This document shows, in pieces, positions 1 to 11,000 of a stretch of 64,000 bases of DNA. The notes under the pieces are model-generated. The model had not been told where the DNA came from and did no database searches. It worked only from the letters and a program-made list of their open reading frames with translations. The first letter of the stretch is position 1, and each line of letters starts with the position of its first letter. Source of the DNA: Nitrososphaerales archaeon (GTDB lineage: Archaea; Thermoproteota; Nitrososphaeria; Nitrososphaerales; CADDZS01); contig JASHPO010000014.1 in assembly GCA_030038075.1 (NCBI GenBank), forward strand, positions 1-64,000, written 5' to 3'. A program made the translations under genes and the position numbers.

Positions 1-849
1 GAAAATACGATAAACATTGGTGCTTCTGACGCCTATCTCTTAAACCAGCAAGTACAACAGTATCCAAATATCCTGAACATACCCGTCGCAGTCTCGTCGC
101 AAACGGTCGACTACAATATTCCAGGAATACCTGCAACAATGCATCTCAATTTTACTGGACCGATTTTGGCGCAGATATACAACGGCACGATTACATACTG
201 GAACAATCCTCAGATCGTGGCTATCAATCCCGCTGCGGCAAACCTGCTGCCTCATCAAGTGATAGTACCAATGTTCAGAGCTGATGCCAGCGGCGATACG
301 TTCATCTTCACGCAGTACCTATCAGATACTGATCCGGCGTGGAACGAAACAGTTGGGTACGGCGTCACCGTATCTTGGCCGTCCGTCCCAGGCGAACAAG
401 GAGAGTCTGGCAATTCGGGCATGGTTCTTGGTCTGTCAACATATTCATACTCGATTGGATACGTCGGTATCGCTTATCTTTCTCCGGCGCTCCAGAGCAA
501 CTTGGGGTACGGATATCTGCAAAACCAGGCCGGTAACTTTGTGAATGTCAGCGCAACCAACATTCAAGCTGACATAAACCAGTTCGCTAGCAAGGTTCCT
601 TCGGATGAAAGGATCTCCATGATTGATGGACCGGGTGCGAATTCGTACCCGATAGTCAATTTCGAATACGCGTTAGTTCAAAAGACCCAGAATAACACTA
701 ACCAGGCGCAGGTCATCAAAACGTTCCTGCAGTGGGTTATAGATCCAAAATACGGAAATTCTGCGCACTTTCTCGATTATGTGGGCTTTCAACCACTACC
801 CGCAAATGTTGAGCAGCTCAGCCTGGATCAAATCAACGAAATTACGTAG
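1..849 (+). CDS. pstS: Phosphate ABC transporter substrate-binding protein PstS-like (5' truncated by window edge)
   Basis: Frame is open from base 1 (ENTINIGASDAYLLNQQVQQYPNILNIPVAVSSQTVDYNIPG...) through ORF 139-849; 'LNFTGPILAQIYNGTITYWNNPQI' and 'RADASGDTFIFTQYL' are PstS-like motifs. Confidence 0.85.
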   Translation, partial: ENTINIGASDAYLLNQQVQQYPNILNIPVAVSSQTVDYNIPGIPATMHLNFTGPILAQIYNGTITYWNNPQIVAINPAAANLLPHQVIVPMFRADASGDTFIFTQYLSDTDPAWNETVGYGVTVSWPSVPGEQGESGNSGMVLGLSTYSYSIGYVGIAYLSPALQSNLGYGYLQNQAGNFVNVSATNIQADINQFASKVPSDERISMIDGPGANSYPIVNFEYALVQKTQNNTNQAQVIKTFLQWVIDPKYGNSAHFLDYVGFQPLPANVEQLSLDQINEIT

Positions 850-949
850 TTTAAAAAAATCGTCGCTTTCAACACGGCTGATACTCTAGCATTCTTTATT
901 TTTTTGAACTACAATTGAAGCGATTTTTTGTTCCTTCCCTTTCCAAATC

Positions 950-1603
950 TCACAGAAACACTAGTACCGCGGTCATGTCATCGGGCTTTATCTTTTCATT
1001 CACCGCGGCCTGCACAATTTTCTCGGCGCTTCCCATCTTGATCAAATCTTGAAGTTTCGCTCGGCTCAAATTGTCCGTCACGCCGTCAGAGCATAGGAGC
1101 AATACATCTCCAGAAGAGTACAGCAAGTTTCTCGTGTGTACCTCAATATCGAAGTCTACTCCCAAGTATTGCACCATGCCGAACATCGACGAAGGATCTT
1201 CGGAGCGATACGAGTCGTCGTGGTAGAGGGCAGTGATTTCCTCCCCTCTGAACAAAAGTACTGGACTGTCACCAACGTTTCCAACTAGCGCCCTATCCGG
1301 AAAGACCTTCGCGCACGCAACCGTCGTCCCCATGCTTGGAAAACCGAGCCGTCTGGATCTCTTTATGATTTCATTGTGAATTTCAAGCAAGGTCTCCGAG
1401 AGCGTCATTTCGTCGACAACGCGAGCGGCATCGCTCTCGAGGAGTTCAACAGCCAACGAGCTCGCCTCTTTCCCGCCGTCGTACCCTCCGACTCCGTCTG
1501 CGACCGCAAACAGGAGGTTTGCCCCGTCAGTCAGGTACGAGTCCTGGTTCTCCGCATGGGCTGAGGAGATACTGTTCGAGCTCGAAAAGGAGTCGTAGCG
1601 CAC
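950..1603 (-). CDS. PP2C-family Ser/Thr protein phosphatase
   Basis: AVADGVGGYDGG, GTTVACAKV, VGDSPVLLFR, LLCSDGVTD and DDMTAVLV motifs typical of PPM/PP2C. Confidence 0.85.
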   Translation of the reverse strand: MRYDSFSSSNSISSAHAENQDSYLTDGANLLFAVADGVGGYDGGKEASSLAVELLESDAARVVDEMTLSETLLEIHNEIIKRSRRLGFPSMGTTVACAKVFPDRALVGNVGDSPVLLFRGEEITALYHDDSYRSEDPSSMFGMVQYLGVDFDIEVHTRNLLYSSGDVLLLCSDGVTDNLSRAKLQDLIKMGSAEKIVQAAVNEKIKPDDMTAVLVFL

Positions 1604-1820
1604 CAGCCATCACGTCCTACGTCGATATTTCAATCAATGTGTATGAGTCTGCGATAAAAACACCGAGTATCACACAAAAAACATGGAAACAACGACTGCC
1701 CGGCTTTTTGAGGACATAGCTGCGTTCAGTTTTCTTGACGCCGATTCAAGTTATGTATCTCTAATACTGAGCCCGCTTTCTGCGGATTAATAACGAAAGA
1801 CTACAAAAACACATCTGGAA

Positions 1821-2036
1821 ATGCAATCTCTCGCAGCTCTCACCGTAAGAAAGTGCGCTGGTTGTGGGATGGCCATTTTCGAGCAGGACAGCGGGTTCAT
1901 CATTAGAGCACCAGAGCCTGTCATCATCTGTTTTGACTGCGCCAGAAAAACTGATGATCTTTTTCTCCTCGTAAGGAACAGTCAGAGGATACCTTCCAAA
2001 GGCTGTCGCGTGCACTTTCCACGAGCTCCCGTCTAG
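1821..2036 (+). CDS. Small zinc-ribbon protein
   Basis: CAGC...CFDC cysteine pairs in a 71-aa ORF. Confidence 0.45.
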   Translation: MQSLAALTVRKCAGCGMAIFEQDSGFIIRAPEPVIICFDCARKTDDLFLLVRNSQRIPSKGCRVHFPRAPV

Positions 2037-2064
2037 AAAATAAATCCCGCGTTCTACACTATTA

Positions 2065-2673
2065 TCACCGTTCCGAGCTAAAGTGAGCTAAACGTCGCAC
2101 TGATCGCGCCGTTTCCATCGCTTTTCTGAAAAGGAACCGTGCTCTAGTAGTGTAGAACGCGCGATAGCAAAGACCTACAATAAATAAGACAAACACCAAG
2201 CTGAACACAATTTTATTCGTAACCAATGTGAATGGGTAGAATGAGAGGTTCGTGACGTGCATATTCCACCATGTGCGATCAAAGAAGTAGAGACCAGTCT
2301 CGAATAATATGATAGTCAGAAACCCGACCTGCGATGAGTCAAAGATTGCCTTGCCAAACCCCTGAGTGGATCTCAGGACCACAATCGACCACAAAACAAG
2401 AACAAAAAGTGTGAGGCACGGAATAAACAGCCTGAGCGTTAAGGGAATCGGCAGGGAATCAATAACCGGAACTATGTAGCTGTAATCAAAAGAAGAAACC
2501 GCGCCCAGCACATGATGCACCGCTGCGCAATCTGTTACCGAGCAGTTCTCGTCGTAATCGAGCAATATCAAGCAGGCAAGTAAAAACGAGCCCAGCGCAA
2601 TGCAGGCAAAGGAAGTAATCCTTGCCATTCTTCCAACTATTGGAGCACTGTTCTGATTTTCAGTACGATTCAA
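2065..2673 (-). CDS. Multi-pass membrane protein of unknown function
   Basis: Several hydrophobic segments; one CSVTDC pair in a predicted loop. Confidence 0.6.
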   Translation of the reverse strand: MNRTENQNSAPIVGRMARITSFACIALGSFLLACLILLDYDENCSVTDCAAVHHVLGAVSSFDYSYIVPVIDSLPIPLTLRLFIPCLTLFVLVLWSIVVLRSTQGFGKAIFDSSQVGFLTIILFETGLYFFDRTWWNMHVTNLSFYPFTLVTNKIVFSLVFVLFIVGLCYRAFYTTRARFLFRKAMETARSVRRLAHFSSER

Positions 2674-2870
2674 TGCTCGGAGAATTTAGAGCTCTCGATA
2701 TTTGGTTTTACTATTTATTCTAGGAATTTCCTTGCTGAAAAAATGGGGAAATAAGAGATGAAAGGAGAGAAAAGCAACAACCGGCCAGACAAGCGAACTT
2801 TCGAACTAGCCCGGTAATTTTTTCAAGGCACTACACCATTCTCTAGAGATTTCTTAGGAATATTCCTTAA

Positions 2871-3266
2871 ATGGGTAACGCGAGACGTTACATATCAATG
2901 TCGAGAACTCGGGAGAAATCACTTGCAAAAGTCGTGTTCAAGCCCGTAGATACTGAAGAAGAAAAAAGTCGCGCGCTAAAGGAAATTATGAAAGGTAGCT
3001 CAAAGGGCGAAGAAGAAACGATATTCCTCCTCACGCCTCAGGAATTCTCAAAGGTTTTCAGTCCTGAAAGACTCAGATTGCTCGTACTACTCAGGAAACG
3101 ACCCGAGCTCACAATTTCAGAGATTTCGAGTGCCCTAAGCAGGAAGAGAGAGGCGGTGAGCAGAGATATCCGATTCTTTGAGGGATTGGGTTTAATCGAA
3201 CTGCGAAAGCAATCCAGAACTAGGGTACCAAAACGTGCCGTTCAAGAAATTTTAATAGAATTGTAG
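2871..3266 (+). CDS. HVO_A0114-like winged-helix transcriptional regulator (possible antitoxin-type partner)
   Basis: FSPERLRLLVLLRKRPELTISEISSALSRKREAVSRDIRFFEGLGLIEL winged-helix pattern. Confidence 0.65.
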   Translation: MGNARRYISMSRTREKSLAKVVFKPVDTEEEKSRALKEIMKGSSKGEEETIFLLTPQEFSKVFSPERLRLLVLLRKRPELTISEISSALSRKREAVSRDIRFFEGLGLIELRKQSRTRVPKRAVQEILIEL

Positions 3267-3285
3267 CAATTTTGCTTCGTTTCTG

Positions 3286-3668
3286 TTGAGCACTAGCAGT
3301 CCATCCAAGGTGTTCAAGAGAGTAGTTCTTCTCTCCGAGAGCGAAAGGCTGGATGTTCAATACATTCCGAAACCAAAGACACAAGGTTTCTTCAAGGTTT
3401 CAAATACAGTTTCAATTATCGCGCATTCATTGGAGGAAGATGGATGCCGCTAGTTCGTTGGGATAACAGTCATCGGGGATGCCATATAGACTTGCATGTA
3501 TCCGGAGTGAAACTTGTGGATATGAAGAGATCTTCCTTACAATCGTTTGAAGAGTTGTCCAGCTCTGTCGTAGAGGAACTTGGCTCCATTCGTTCGACTC
3601 TCAAGCCTTTAATCGCAAATGAAGACCTGAAGAGCATCGTTGTTTCATTGAAACACCTAATCAGGTGA
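3286..3668 (+). pseudogene. DUF6516-like protein interrupted by a frameshift
   Basis: Frame 1 reads (T)TG..SKVFKRVVLLSESERLDVQYIPKPKTQGFFKVSNTVSIIAHSLEEDGCR*; the neighbouring frame continues MPLVRWDNSHRGCHIDLHVSG... The join is at about 3438-3446. Confidence 0.5.
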
Positions 3669-3819
3669 CACGCCAAATGAAACAGCTTTCTAGGAATTGG
3701 AGAGTAACCCTTACTGCTTTTCCAGCGCTCGAATAATGTTCGATTCAGATATTAAGAAAACCTAAAACACGAGCAGCGTATTTTACGGAGAAACTCTACT
3801 GAAAGATTCCCCAACTATC

Positions 3820-5466
3820 TTAGAATCTACCGTCGTCGTCCGCTGGTCTCTGGGCGGGGCGGGCATCAGGCGTAGCCATCTCTTTCTTCTCTTCTTTTTT
3901 CTGAGTAAGCTCTTGTAATAACGCGGTCAGGCTACCTTCGATCTTTTCCAGCCGGCTCGGCAGAGTAACGAGCTCATTTTCTAAAGAGTCAACCCTCTGG
4001 GCGTATGTCGACATGTTCCGCTCAAAACTTTCAGCGGTCATTTGTGAGACTGAGGCGGCCAACGACGAGCGTGACGCTTCCAGTTCCTTTACAATCATGT
4101 TTTCGATTGAAGCGACGGACGACTCCAAGAATTGTTTTTGTTCGGACACAGAGGTGGCAAGGGCTACTGCCTGGTCCTGAAACGTTTCAATTGTTTTCGA
4201 GGCCGATTCTTCCAGCCGCCTCAAGTTTCCGGCGATATCGCCTGAAAACCCAGTTGCGGCGCTTTTCAACTCGGACAACGTGACATTCAGGTCGTTCTTC
4301 GTCGACTCCGATGCCTGCCTTACCTCTTCGGTCACCTGTGAAACCGACGCGAGAATGTCGGCCCTAGAAATCTCCAGTTCCTTCAGTGTCTGTTCTTTGA
4401 TAGCAGTAATCGATGATTCAAAGGCGCTCTTCTGCTCGCTAAGCTCAGAGACAGAGGCACTGAGCAGTCCTTCCTGCTTTTGCAGCTCTTCTATCCTCTT
4501 TTCGGCATCTTCCTCGAGTGCCCGGAGATTTCCCTGCTTTTTGAGCTCCGACTCGATAACTCCATAGTCGAGCTTGTTGTTCGAAACTATCTCATTCCAA
4601 GAAACTATTCTTTTGCCGTCTATGCCCAGAGCTTTGAGCTCGGAACAAGCCTTGATCTCCTCCTTCTGGCTCTGGTGCTTTGTCTCGAGATCCCTTATCC
4701 TATCCAATATGCTCTTTTCCTTCGCCTCAAAGCCTCTCTTCCTCTCCTCGAATTCGGAAGCAAGCGAAGCCTTTGTCTCCCGTAGCCTGAGAATTTCGCT
4801 TTCCAGTCCGAGTGAGAGGTCGTAGTTCTTCAGAACGTCGCTTTCAAATTGGTTCATCGCTTCCTCTCCGCTGATGCCCCGCCTGGACGAGATTTTGGAA
4901 ACGGTGTCCCTAATACTCTCAATGTGATCGATTGAGAGACCGGTCTGCTGCAGTTTTCTAACCTCGACCAGAAGGGCCTTGTTCTCGCGCAGATCGGCGT
5001 TAGTTGAACCTAGTTCAGTCTCAAGGGCGTTCTTTCGCTGCTCCAAGTCACCGATCGTGTTCAGTTTCTCGACGATTTTGTCTGGATTATACTCCTCATT
5101 CTTGAGGGATAATAGAAACGTCTTGACCCGCGACATATCATCGACGGGAAAGCCGATTGGAGAAAGCCGTTCGCGTGCGTCGACGTACTCCCGCACGCGC
5201 TTTTCATCAAGCATGTACTGGCGCATCAAATCAGATCGCTTTTTCTCCGCCATAGCAATTGTTTGATCGATCTCCTTGAGAGTTTTCGATTTCTCTTCGA
5301 TTTTCTTTTGGAGCGCTTCGAACTCGATCTTTAGATCCTGGAAACTTTTGGAGTATTTTTTCTCCAGTTGATCGAGTTTTATGGACTGATTGACAATCTG
5401 AGCTGGGGTCAGACCCTTCTCAGCGGCCTTTGACAAAACTTGTTTCATGAGTTTTTTCTTACCCAT
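3820..5466 (-). CDS. Long coiled-coil protein (548 aa)
   Basis: Extended heptad-like K/E/L-rich sequence over nearly the whole length; acidic/proline-rich C-terminus. Confidence 0.7.
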   Translation of the reverse strand: MGKKKLMKQVLSKAAEKGLTPAQIVNQSIKLDQLEKKYSKSFQDLKIEFEALQKKIEEKSKTLKEIDQTIAMAEKKRSDLMRQYMLDEKRVREYVDARERLSPIGFPVDDMSRVKTFLLSLKNEEYNPDKIVEKLNTIGDLEQRKNALETELGSTNADLRENKALLVEVRKLQQTGLSIDHIESIRDTVSKISSRRGISGEEAMNQFESDVLKNYDLSLGLESEILRLRETKASLASEFEERKRGFEAKEKSILDRIRDLETKHQSQKEEIKACSELKALGIDGKRIVSWNEIVSNNKLDYGVIESELKKQGNLRALEEDAEKRIEELQKQEGLLSASVSELSEQKSAFESSITAIKEQTLKELEISRADILASVSQVTEEVRQASESTKNDLNVTLSELKSAATGFSGDIAGNLRRLEESASKTIETFQDQAVALATSVSEQKQFLESSVASIENMIVKELEASRSSLAASVSQMTAESFERNMSTYAQRVDSLENELVTLPSRLEKIEGSLTALLQELTQKKEEKKEMATPDARPAQRPADDDGRF

Positions 5467-5869
5467 TTTTGGGGATCACCTGAAGTGAAAAGGTGGCAGG
5501 TCAAAAATTATAGAGCTTGGAATGTTCGTCAACGTAGAAGAGTCAATGGTATCCATGTAAGACGCATATAAATTCGTAGTCAGAGCGCCGAGTTCCTTTC
5601 GGCGAATGCGTCAGGATGTCTTCGCTAGTTGGTCTTGGAGCTCTACGAACCCAAATCACTTCGGGTATGTGAAGACGCTTGAAGTTTTGATTTTTTGCTC
5701 TATAGAATGCCAAATTTTCTTGCTATTCGAAGAGTTATACCGGAACTCTCCATTTTCGGGAAATCTTGGGAGTTTACTCTTGTTATATATTACGGACAGC
5801 TCAAACTCAAGTTCGAGAATTCGAGATACAATTTAATGTAAGGCAAAAAGAAAGATACAGCGTCGCCCC

Positions 5870-6523
5870 TTGCTTGAGGACATTCTCACGAATCTTCTTC
5901 AGGGGATCACGGTCATCGAGGACGAAGTTGGTTCTGTCAATAAAGTGCTAGCTAATCAGATTGGTACTTTTGCTAAAGCGTCGGGCAAAACAGTCTGTTA
6001 TCTAGAGCCCCCAGGAGTGACAAATCCAGCGAGTGTCGTTGAGCAGGAGGCACAAAATAGTTCCGGGAAAATGTTTGATTCCCTTCGAGTGGGAGGGGGC
6101 GACACTGGTGCGACATCCAGCCAGCAGTCGAACCGAACCGTGTACGAGGCTGACCCGAGGTACCTCCCCTTGGAAGATTTGAAGTTCGATCTCGTCATCT
6201 TCGAATCTTTCTCGAGCTACGTCTTTGGAAAGTCGGATCATGAAGTCGTCGATCTCGTCGATGAAATAGTCAGGCTCTCAAAGGGGGGCAACATGGCGTT
6301 TATTCTCACTTCTGAAAGCGGCATGCTGAACGAGCGCGTCAATGCATACATCAGATCGACAGCAGACAGCGTGATTGTATCGAGAACTGATATTAATCAA
6401 AGCAGAATCAACAGGACGTTGTTCATTCCGAAACTTAGAGGTACAAAGCCGCCAGACAAGTTGATCAAAATCACGATTGAAGATGGGGGGATCGAAATAG
6501 ATACTAGAGAATTCGTCGGGTAG
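5870..6523 (+). CDS. Degenerate RecA-superfamily/KaiC-like protein (TTG start)
   Basis: LEDILTNLLQGITVIEDEVGS..., FDLVIFESFSSYVFG and GGNMAFILTSESG resemble KaiC/RecA folds; no Walker A GKT seen. Confidence 0.4.
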   Translation: MLEDILTNLLQGITVIEDEVGSVNKVLANQIGTFAKASGKTVCYLEPPGVTNPASVVEQEAQNSSGKMFDSLRVGGGDTGATSSQQSNRTVYEADPRYLPLEDLKFDLVIFESFSSYVFGKSDHEVVDLVDEIVRLSKGGNMAFILTSESGMLNERVNAYIRSTADSVIVSRTDINQSRINRTLFIPKLRGTKPPDKLIKITIEDGGIEIDTREFVG

Positions 6524-6571
6524 TTAGCAACGATTCCTTGTGAAAGTGCGCAATAGAATAAACTTCTCATA

Positions 6572-7771
6572 TCAGCCACCAGTCATGGACTGATTATGAA
6601 TCGTAGGGACTGAAATTCTCGCGGCGCTTCCAGATATTATGGTCGTTATAATACCGACGGCAACGACAACCGAGAATATTGGAAGTGGAATCAGACCCGA
6701 CTGGTAAGCAATGGTAGCAATGACAAGCTCGACCATGCCACGAGAATTCATGAGTATGCCGATCGTTCGGCTCTCCAGAAGAGAAAACCCGGTCAACAGC
6801 GCACCAGAGATGCCACTCACAAGCTTTGTCAAAACTGCCACAACAAGAAGGATGCTGGCGAACAGCAAAACACCCGCAACCGCGCCCGCATTGAATTCGA
6901 TTCCTATGAAGGCAAAAAGTAACGGCGCAAAAAATCCAAACGTTATCGCCGAGGAGACTTTTGTTGCCTCAATCAGACTCTCTCCAGCGATTGCGTCATT
7001 CAATATCAATCCGGCAAAGAACGTCCCAATGATGAAGTGTAGTCCAGCTTGTTCGGCCAAGAGCGACACCCCAATGGAAACTGTCAGAACCACTGCAAGC
7101 GTCGAATCTCTAGTTTGGAGAATTTTCTTCACTTGTGAACCACTTGAACGCAACCATTCGGGATTGTGCCTGAACAATGCGTCGATTATGAGAACGCCGC
7201 CGACGAACAATAACACCTTGGCTATCGAAATTGTAAGCTCAGAACTAGAAATTGATCCGTTCGCCTGAATCGACGTTATCATCCCGAGCACTATGAGGGA
7301 AAGGATGTCGTTGATGACCCCGGCCGTAATGACGGTTGAGCCAAGTCTGGTCTTCAACAAACCTAACTCCATCAGGATGATTGCGTTGACTGGAACGGCT
7401 GTTATTGCAATAGTAAGGCCAACGACGAGCGATTCTACCAGTGGAAGACCGAACAGAGTCGCTACTTCGGCGCCACATACGAACGGTACCGTGAACGCGA
7501 GTAACGAAATTACCAGCGCTCGTTTACCCGCTTCAATAATGTCCTTTGTTCTGATGCTCAGCCCCGTGATGAGCATCACAAAGAATAAAGCTATGTTCGT
7601 GATTGTGTTCAGATCGTCGGTCGGCTGGACAATGTTGAGTATTGAGGGACCGATGAGCACACCAGCGAGCAACTGTCCGACCAGTGGAGGTTGCTTTACT
7701 CGGTGGAGAATTTCTCCAAAGATAAGTGATACGAGTAGCATTAAGAAAACTGCAAGAAAGAACTCTACCAA
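6572..7771 (-). CDS. Cation:proton antiporter (CPA2, KefB-type)
   Basis: GQLLAGVLIGPSILN, VNAIILMELGLL, FFAGLILND and NSRGMVELV motifs; polytopic. Confidence 0.85.
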   Translation of the reverse strand: MVEFFLAVFLMLLVSLIFGEILHRVKQPPLVGQLLAGVLIGPSILNIVQPTDDLNTITNIALFFVMLITGLSIRTKDIIEAGKRALVISLLAFTVPFVCGAEVATLFGLPLVESLVVGLTIAITAVPVNAIILMELGLLKTRLGSTVITAGVINDILSLIVLGMITSIQANGSISSSELTISIAKVLLFVGGVLIIDALFRHNPEWLRSSGSQVKKILQTRDSTLAVVLTVSIGVSLLAEQAGLHFIIGTFFAGLILNDAIAGESLIEATKVSSAITFGFFAPLLFAFIGIEFNAGAVAGVLLFASILLVVAVLTKLVSGISGALLTGFSLLESRTIGILMNSRGMVELVIATIAYQSGLIPLPIFSVVVAVGIITTIISGSAARISVPTIHNQSMTGG

Positions 7772-8054
7772 GACAAACTGTCCTAATTCTTCGAAAATCG
7801 TTATGCTAAGCTTTGCCTATAGAGAATAGGAATTATTGTAGTCAACCCGATGGTCAAGGCTGGAAAGTGATACAATTTTTATTCGGCCTTTCGCGCTAGT
7901 TCCACTCGGTGTTGAAATATACTTCGTGTCGCTCGCAGTTTTTTCAGCCACAACACTGTTGATCATTGCAAAGAATAGGAATACGAAATATCAAATTGAG
8001 GTCGCTTTCGAAACTGAAAGCTGTTTCTTAGCTGCGCATTACCAACAGCTTGAC

Positions 8055-11000
8055 CTAAAATAACGTCATCTGGTATTGTTCGATCGGTTTCTGTTTCTTT
8101 TTCTCAGGTGTAGTATGAGTGTCTGAGGATTTATCGAGTTCCATACCAATAATCTCTGTGTTTGGGCCTCGCACTAACTGCGTGTTGATTAGAGTATTCT
8201 TAATGGTTTCAGAAGTTTGCTCGATGCCAGTAAAGTAATCGTTGATGTCCGACTGATGTCCCTCGGGTTTGAACAAGGTCGCCAATTCCTCTGAAGCGAG
8301 AACGAACCTAGATCGCAGATATTCGCCGACATCGTATTTAGCAGACAATCTCAAACCCAGCTGAAGGTACTTCTCGACAGATCCGCGGGTAACAGAAGGT
8401 TGCAACTCTCCGCCGCATTGAAGACAGACACCTTTCACTGGCATCCTACGATATTTTGCCGAGCAGTTCTTGCAGCGCAAGCGTTGCGAAGTGTACGCCT
8501 TTGTGTTTCCGATGATATCTGGAAGAAGGTGTGTGCGCAAAACAGATTTTACCACTTCGTTTGGATTGACTGCGTTTATCTTCTCCGCTATCTCGATCTG
8601 TCTATCCAATTTCTCTGTCAGAGTAACAAGCGTCGAATATGATGACCTGCTCTGCTTTACTGTGATCAGGTTAGTATCGTGAGTAAACCCAAAGTCGCAG
8701 TATTGTTTCGGAGTCCCCAGCCTGTTTTTCACGAGTTCTACGCATTTTACCTCGGTTGGGGAAGCTTTTTTCTCAGCAAACGAGTAGAATTCCAATGGAT
8801 AGGAAAAGGCGATGTCCATGTGATGCGCCTGTCGCTGCACTTCTCTTGGCAATATCAGTGGTTGAATCAACAGTGGCGCGTCCATTAGACCTCCAATAAT
8901 GGAAGGCAAGAATTTTTTCGAGAAGTTCAACAATACATCCATTAGGAGCAAAACTGAATCACCATCTCCGTCGCAGTCTCTTCTCTTCGCAGAGTGCCAG
9001 TACGGGGTCGCAAAGCACGCCTGCGCACTGGAGAACCCGACTAGTCTACCAACTATGCCCACAGAAGTGTGTGGTGCTAGCCCCACTATCAGATGCCCGA
9101 TTAAATCCTGCAGATTTTCCACTTTGTAGTAGGGCTCCAGATTGTACTGATGCACAAGCAAATCATCTACGTATTTAGCGACGGAAACAAAAAAGGTCCC
9201 CGCTTCGAATGGGACGATGATGTCCTGCATCAACAGCTCTATGGTCTGGTCGTCTCTCTCCAGAGGGTCTCCGTGGATGTCCTTGGAGTAGCCGATTTCT
9301 CTCAGTTTTTGAATGCTCGTCTGGATCTGCCGGGGCTTGAAATGAGTCAGCGGAACGTTCGTCGCATCGAACCGGATTGTTCCATCCCTGTAAACAGAAA
9401 GATCGTACTTCTGCCTCAGAAGCACTTTCTCCAGCCTCTCAGGAAGTTTGAGTTCGTTGGTAAGTCCCAGTACCCCTTTTAGCGGCTTTAGCGGGCCGTA
9501 TTCTACCCGTAGCGATGCCTTTCGCAGTTCCTGTTTTATGGGATACCTGTAAGGTGAAGAATGCCTGAGATTCCCCCCGCATCTCGGGCATTTAGTCTCC
9601 GAATTATCGTCATATCTGTTACCGCATTGCGCGCATACCTTGAACAAAATAGTGTCCGAGTCGCACAGTGGACATTTTGTCGTGATTGTTCTGTCACCGC
9701 ATTTTGGACATTCGAGGTTGACGATTTCTATGGGGAGATCAGTGTTATCTGCAGCGACAAGAATGTCTCTGGACATTCCGTTTGATCTGCCGGTCGGAAA
9801 TAATCCCTGAACTGGTGGACGCATCTTTCTGGGCATCGCCTTTTCAGGCCTGCCTACACGGACGCCGACAAAAGTCGAGGATTTGTTTCTGATTTCTATT
9901 CCAGCAAGTTTTCCGACTAGATCGGTAGTTGAAGCCCAACCGTCGCTGGGTATCTCCTTCCACCTTGTATGTGAGAGATCAAGGCATTCCGAGAGTATCT
10001 CTGCTTCTAGGCCGGTGATTATTATCTCGGTTTCGGTGAGGATGGAGTGTTCCACTCCCAGTTTCTCCAAAATAGGTTTCAATACAAAATTTGTCCGCAG
10101 GGAAATTATTGATTGTTTTTCGGAGAGCGTCAAGCTTTCCCTGAGCTTGATTACCTCTTGGGCGGAAAGTTGATCCCAGTAGCGGAGATATTTGGGATGA
10201 AGTGGTACATGTGTCATCCTGCTTATAGTCAACGCCGCTGAAAACGAAGGAAATGTACGTAGCGGTTCTTCCATAAAATGTCTTAATCGTGCTCGATCAA
10301 GCCCCAATTCGTTGGAGCCAGATTCGAACGAAGTGTATCTCCTGTTGAACCTTTCTTTGAACTCCTGCGCCCACCACTCCTCGACATATGCAGAAGGTAC
10401 GAGTTTGCAATTGTCCTCCAAGAAATCACCGAAAGAAATCAGAATGTCGCCAAGGTAGAGTATTTTCTCCACTTTTGAAGAGAGTGTGGCGGCGTGTTCC
10501 GCGTCCTTGACCCTTACGACCGAGCCGTCCTTCAATCTGACTATCGGTGTTTCCAGTGTGTCTACAAACGCAATGCTAGCTCCTTTTCCTGGCATGTCGA
10601 CCTTGATCTGAGTCCCCATCACGATTGGATAGTTGAGAATCGCAGTAACTGCGGGGTGTATGCCAACGCCGTGAATTCCAGTGTTTGGTGCCCTGCCGTA
10701 TCTCAACCTGAAACCGCCAGTTCTGTTAGGCATTGAGAGGACGGGTCTGCCAGAGATCACCTCCTCAAAATGAGACGAGCTCTGTTTTGTCTCATCAGTT
10801 CCCTGTTGCTTTCCTCCGGAAAGTTCTGAGAGCCATGCCCAGTCGTCTATTCCAAGCTGAGCGAGCAACTGCAGGAGTTTTTTTGATTTGCCTACTACAC
10901 CGTCGTTCAAAACCCTCAGGGCACCTCCACGCACTCTGTTCTCCTTGATCCGCTTCATGTTCCTGTGTATTACAACTTCATAATCATCAGTCCAGACGCC

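Noticed and set aside
6711-7829. Long plus-strand ORFs (185 and 178 aa) antisense to the cation:proton antiporter
   Set aside because: Low-complexity T/S/P/A-rich translations typical of the reverse complement of a membrane-protein gene.
7926-8063. Possible GTG-start small TM protein (SLAVFSATTLLIIAKNRNTKYQIEVAFETESCFLAAHYQQLDLK)
   Set aside because: Only a weak start is available, it overlaps the polC 3' end, and there is no recognisable family; one hydrophobic segment is not enough.
8400-10948. Multiple plus-strand ORFs of 60-110 aa inside the DP2 gene
   Set aside because: They are antisense shadows of a highly conserved coding sequence.
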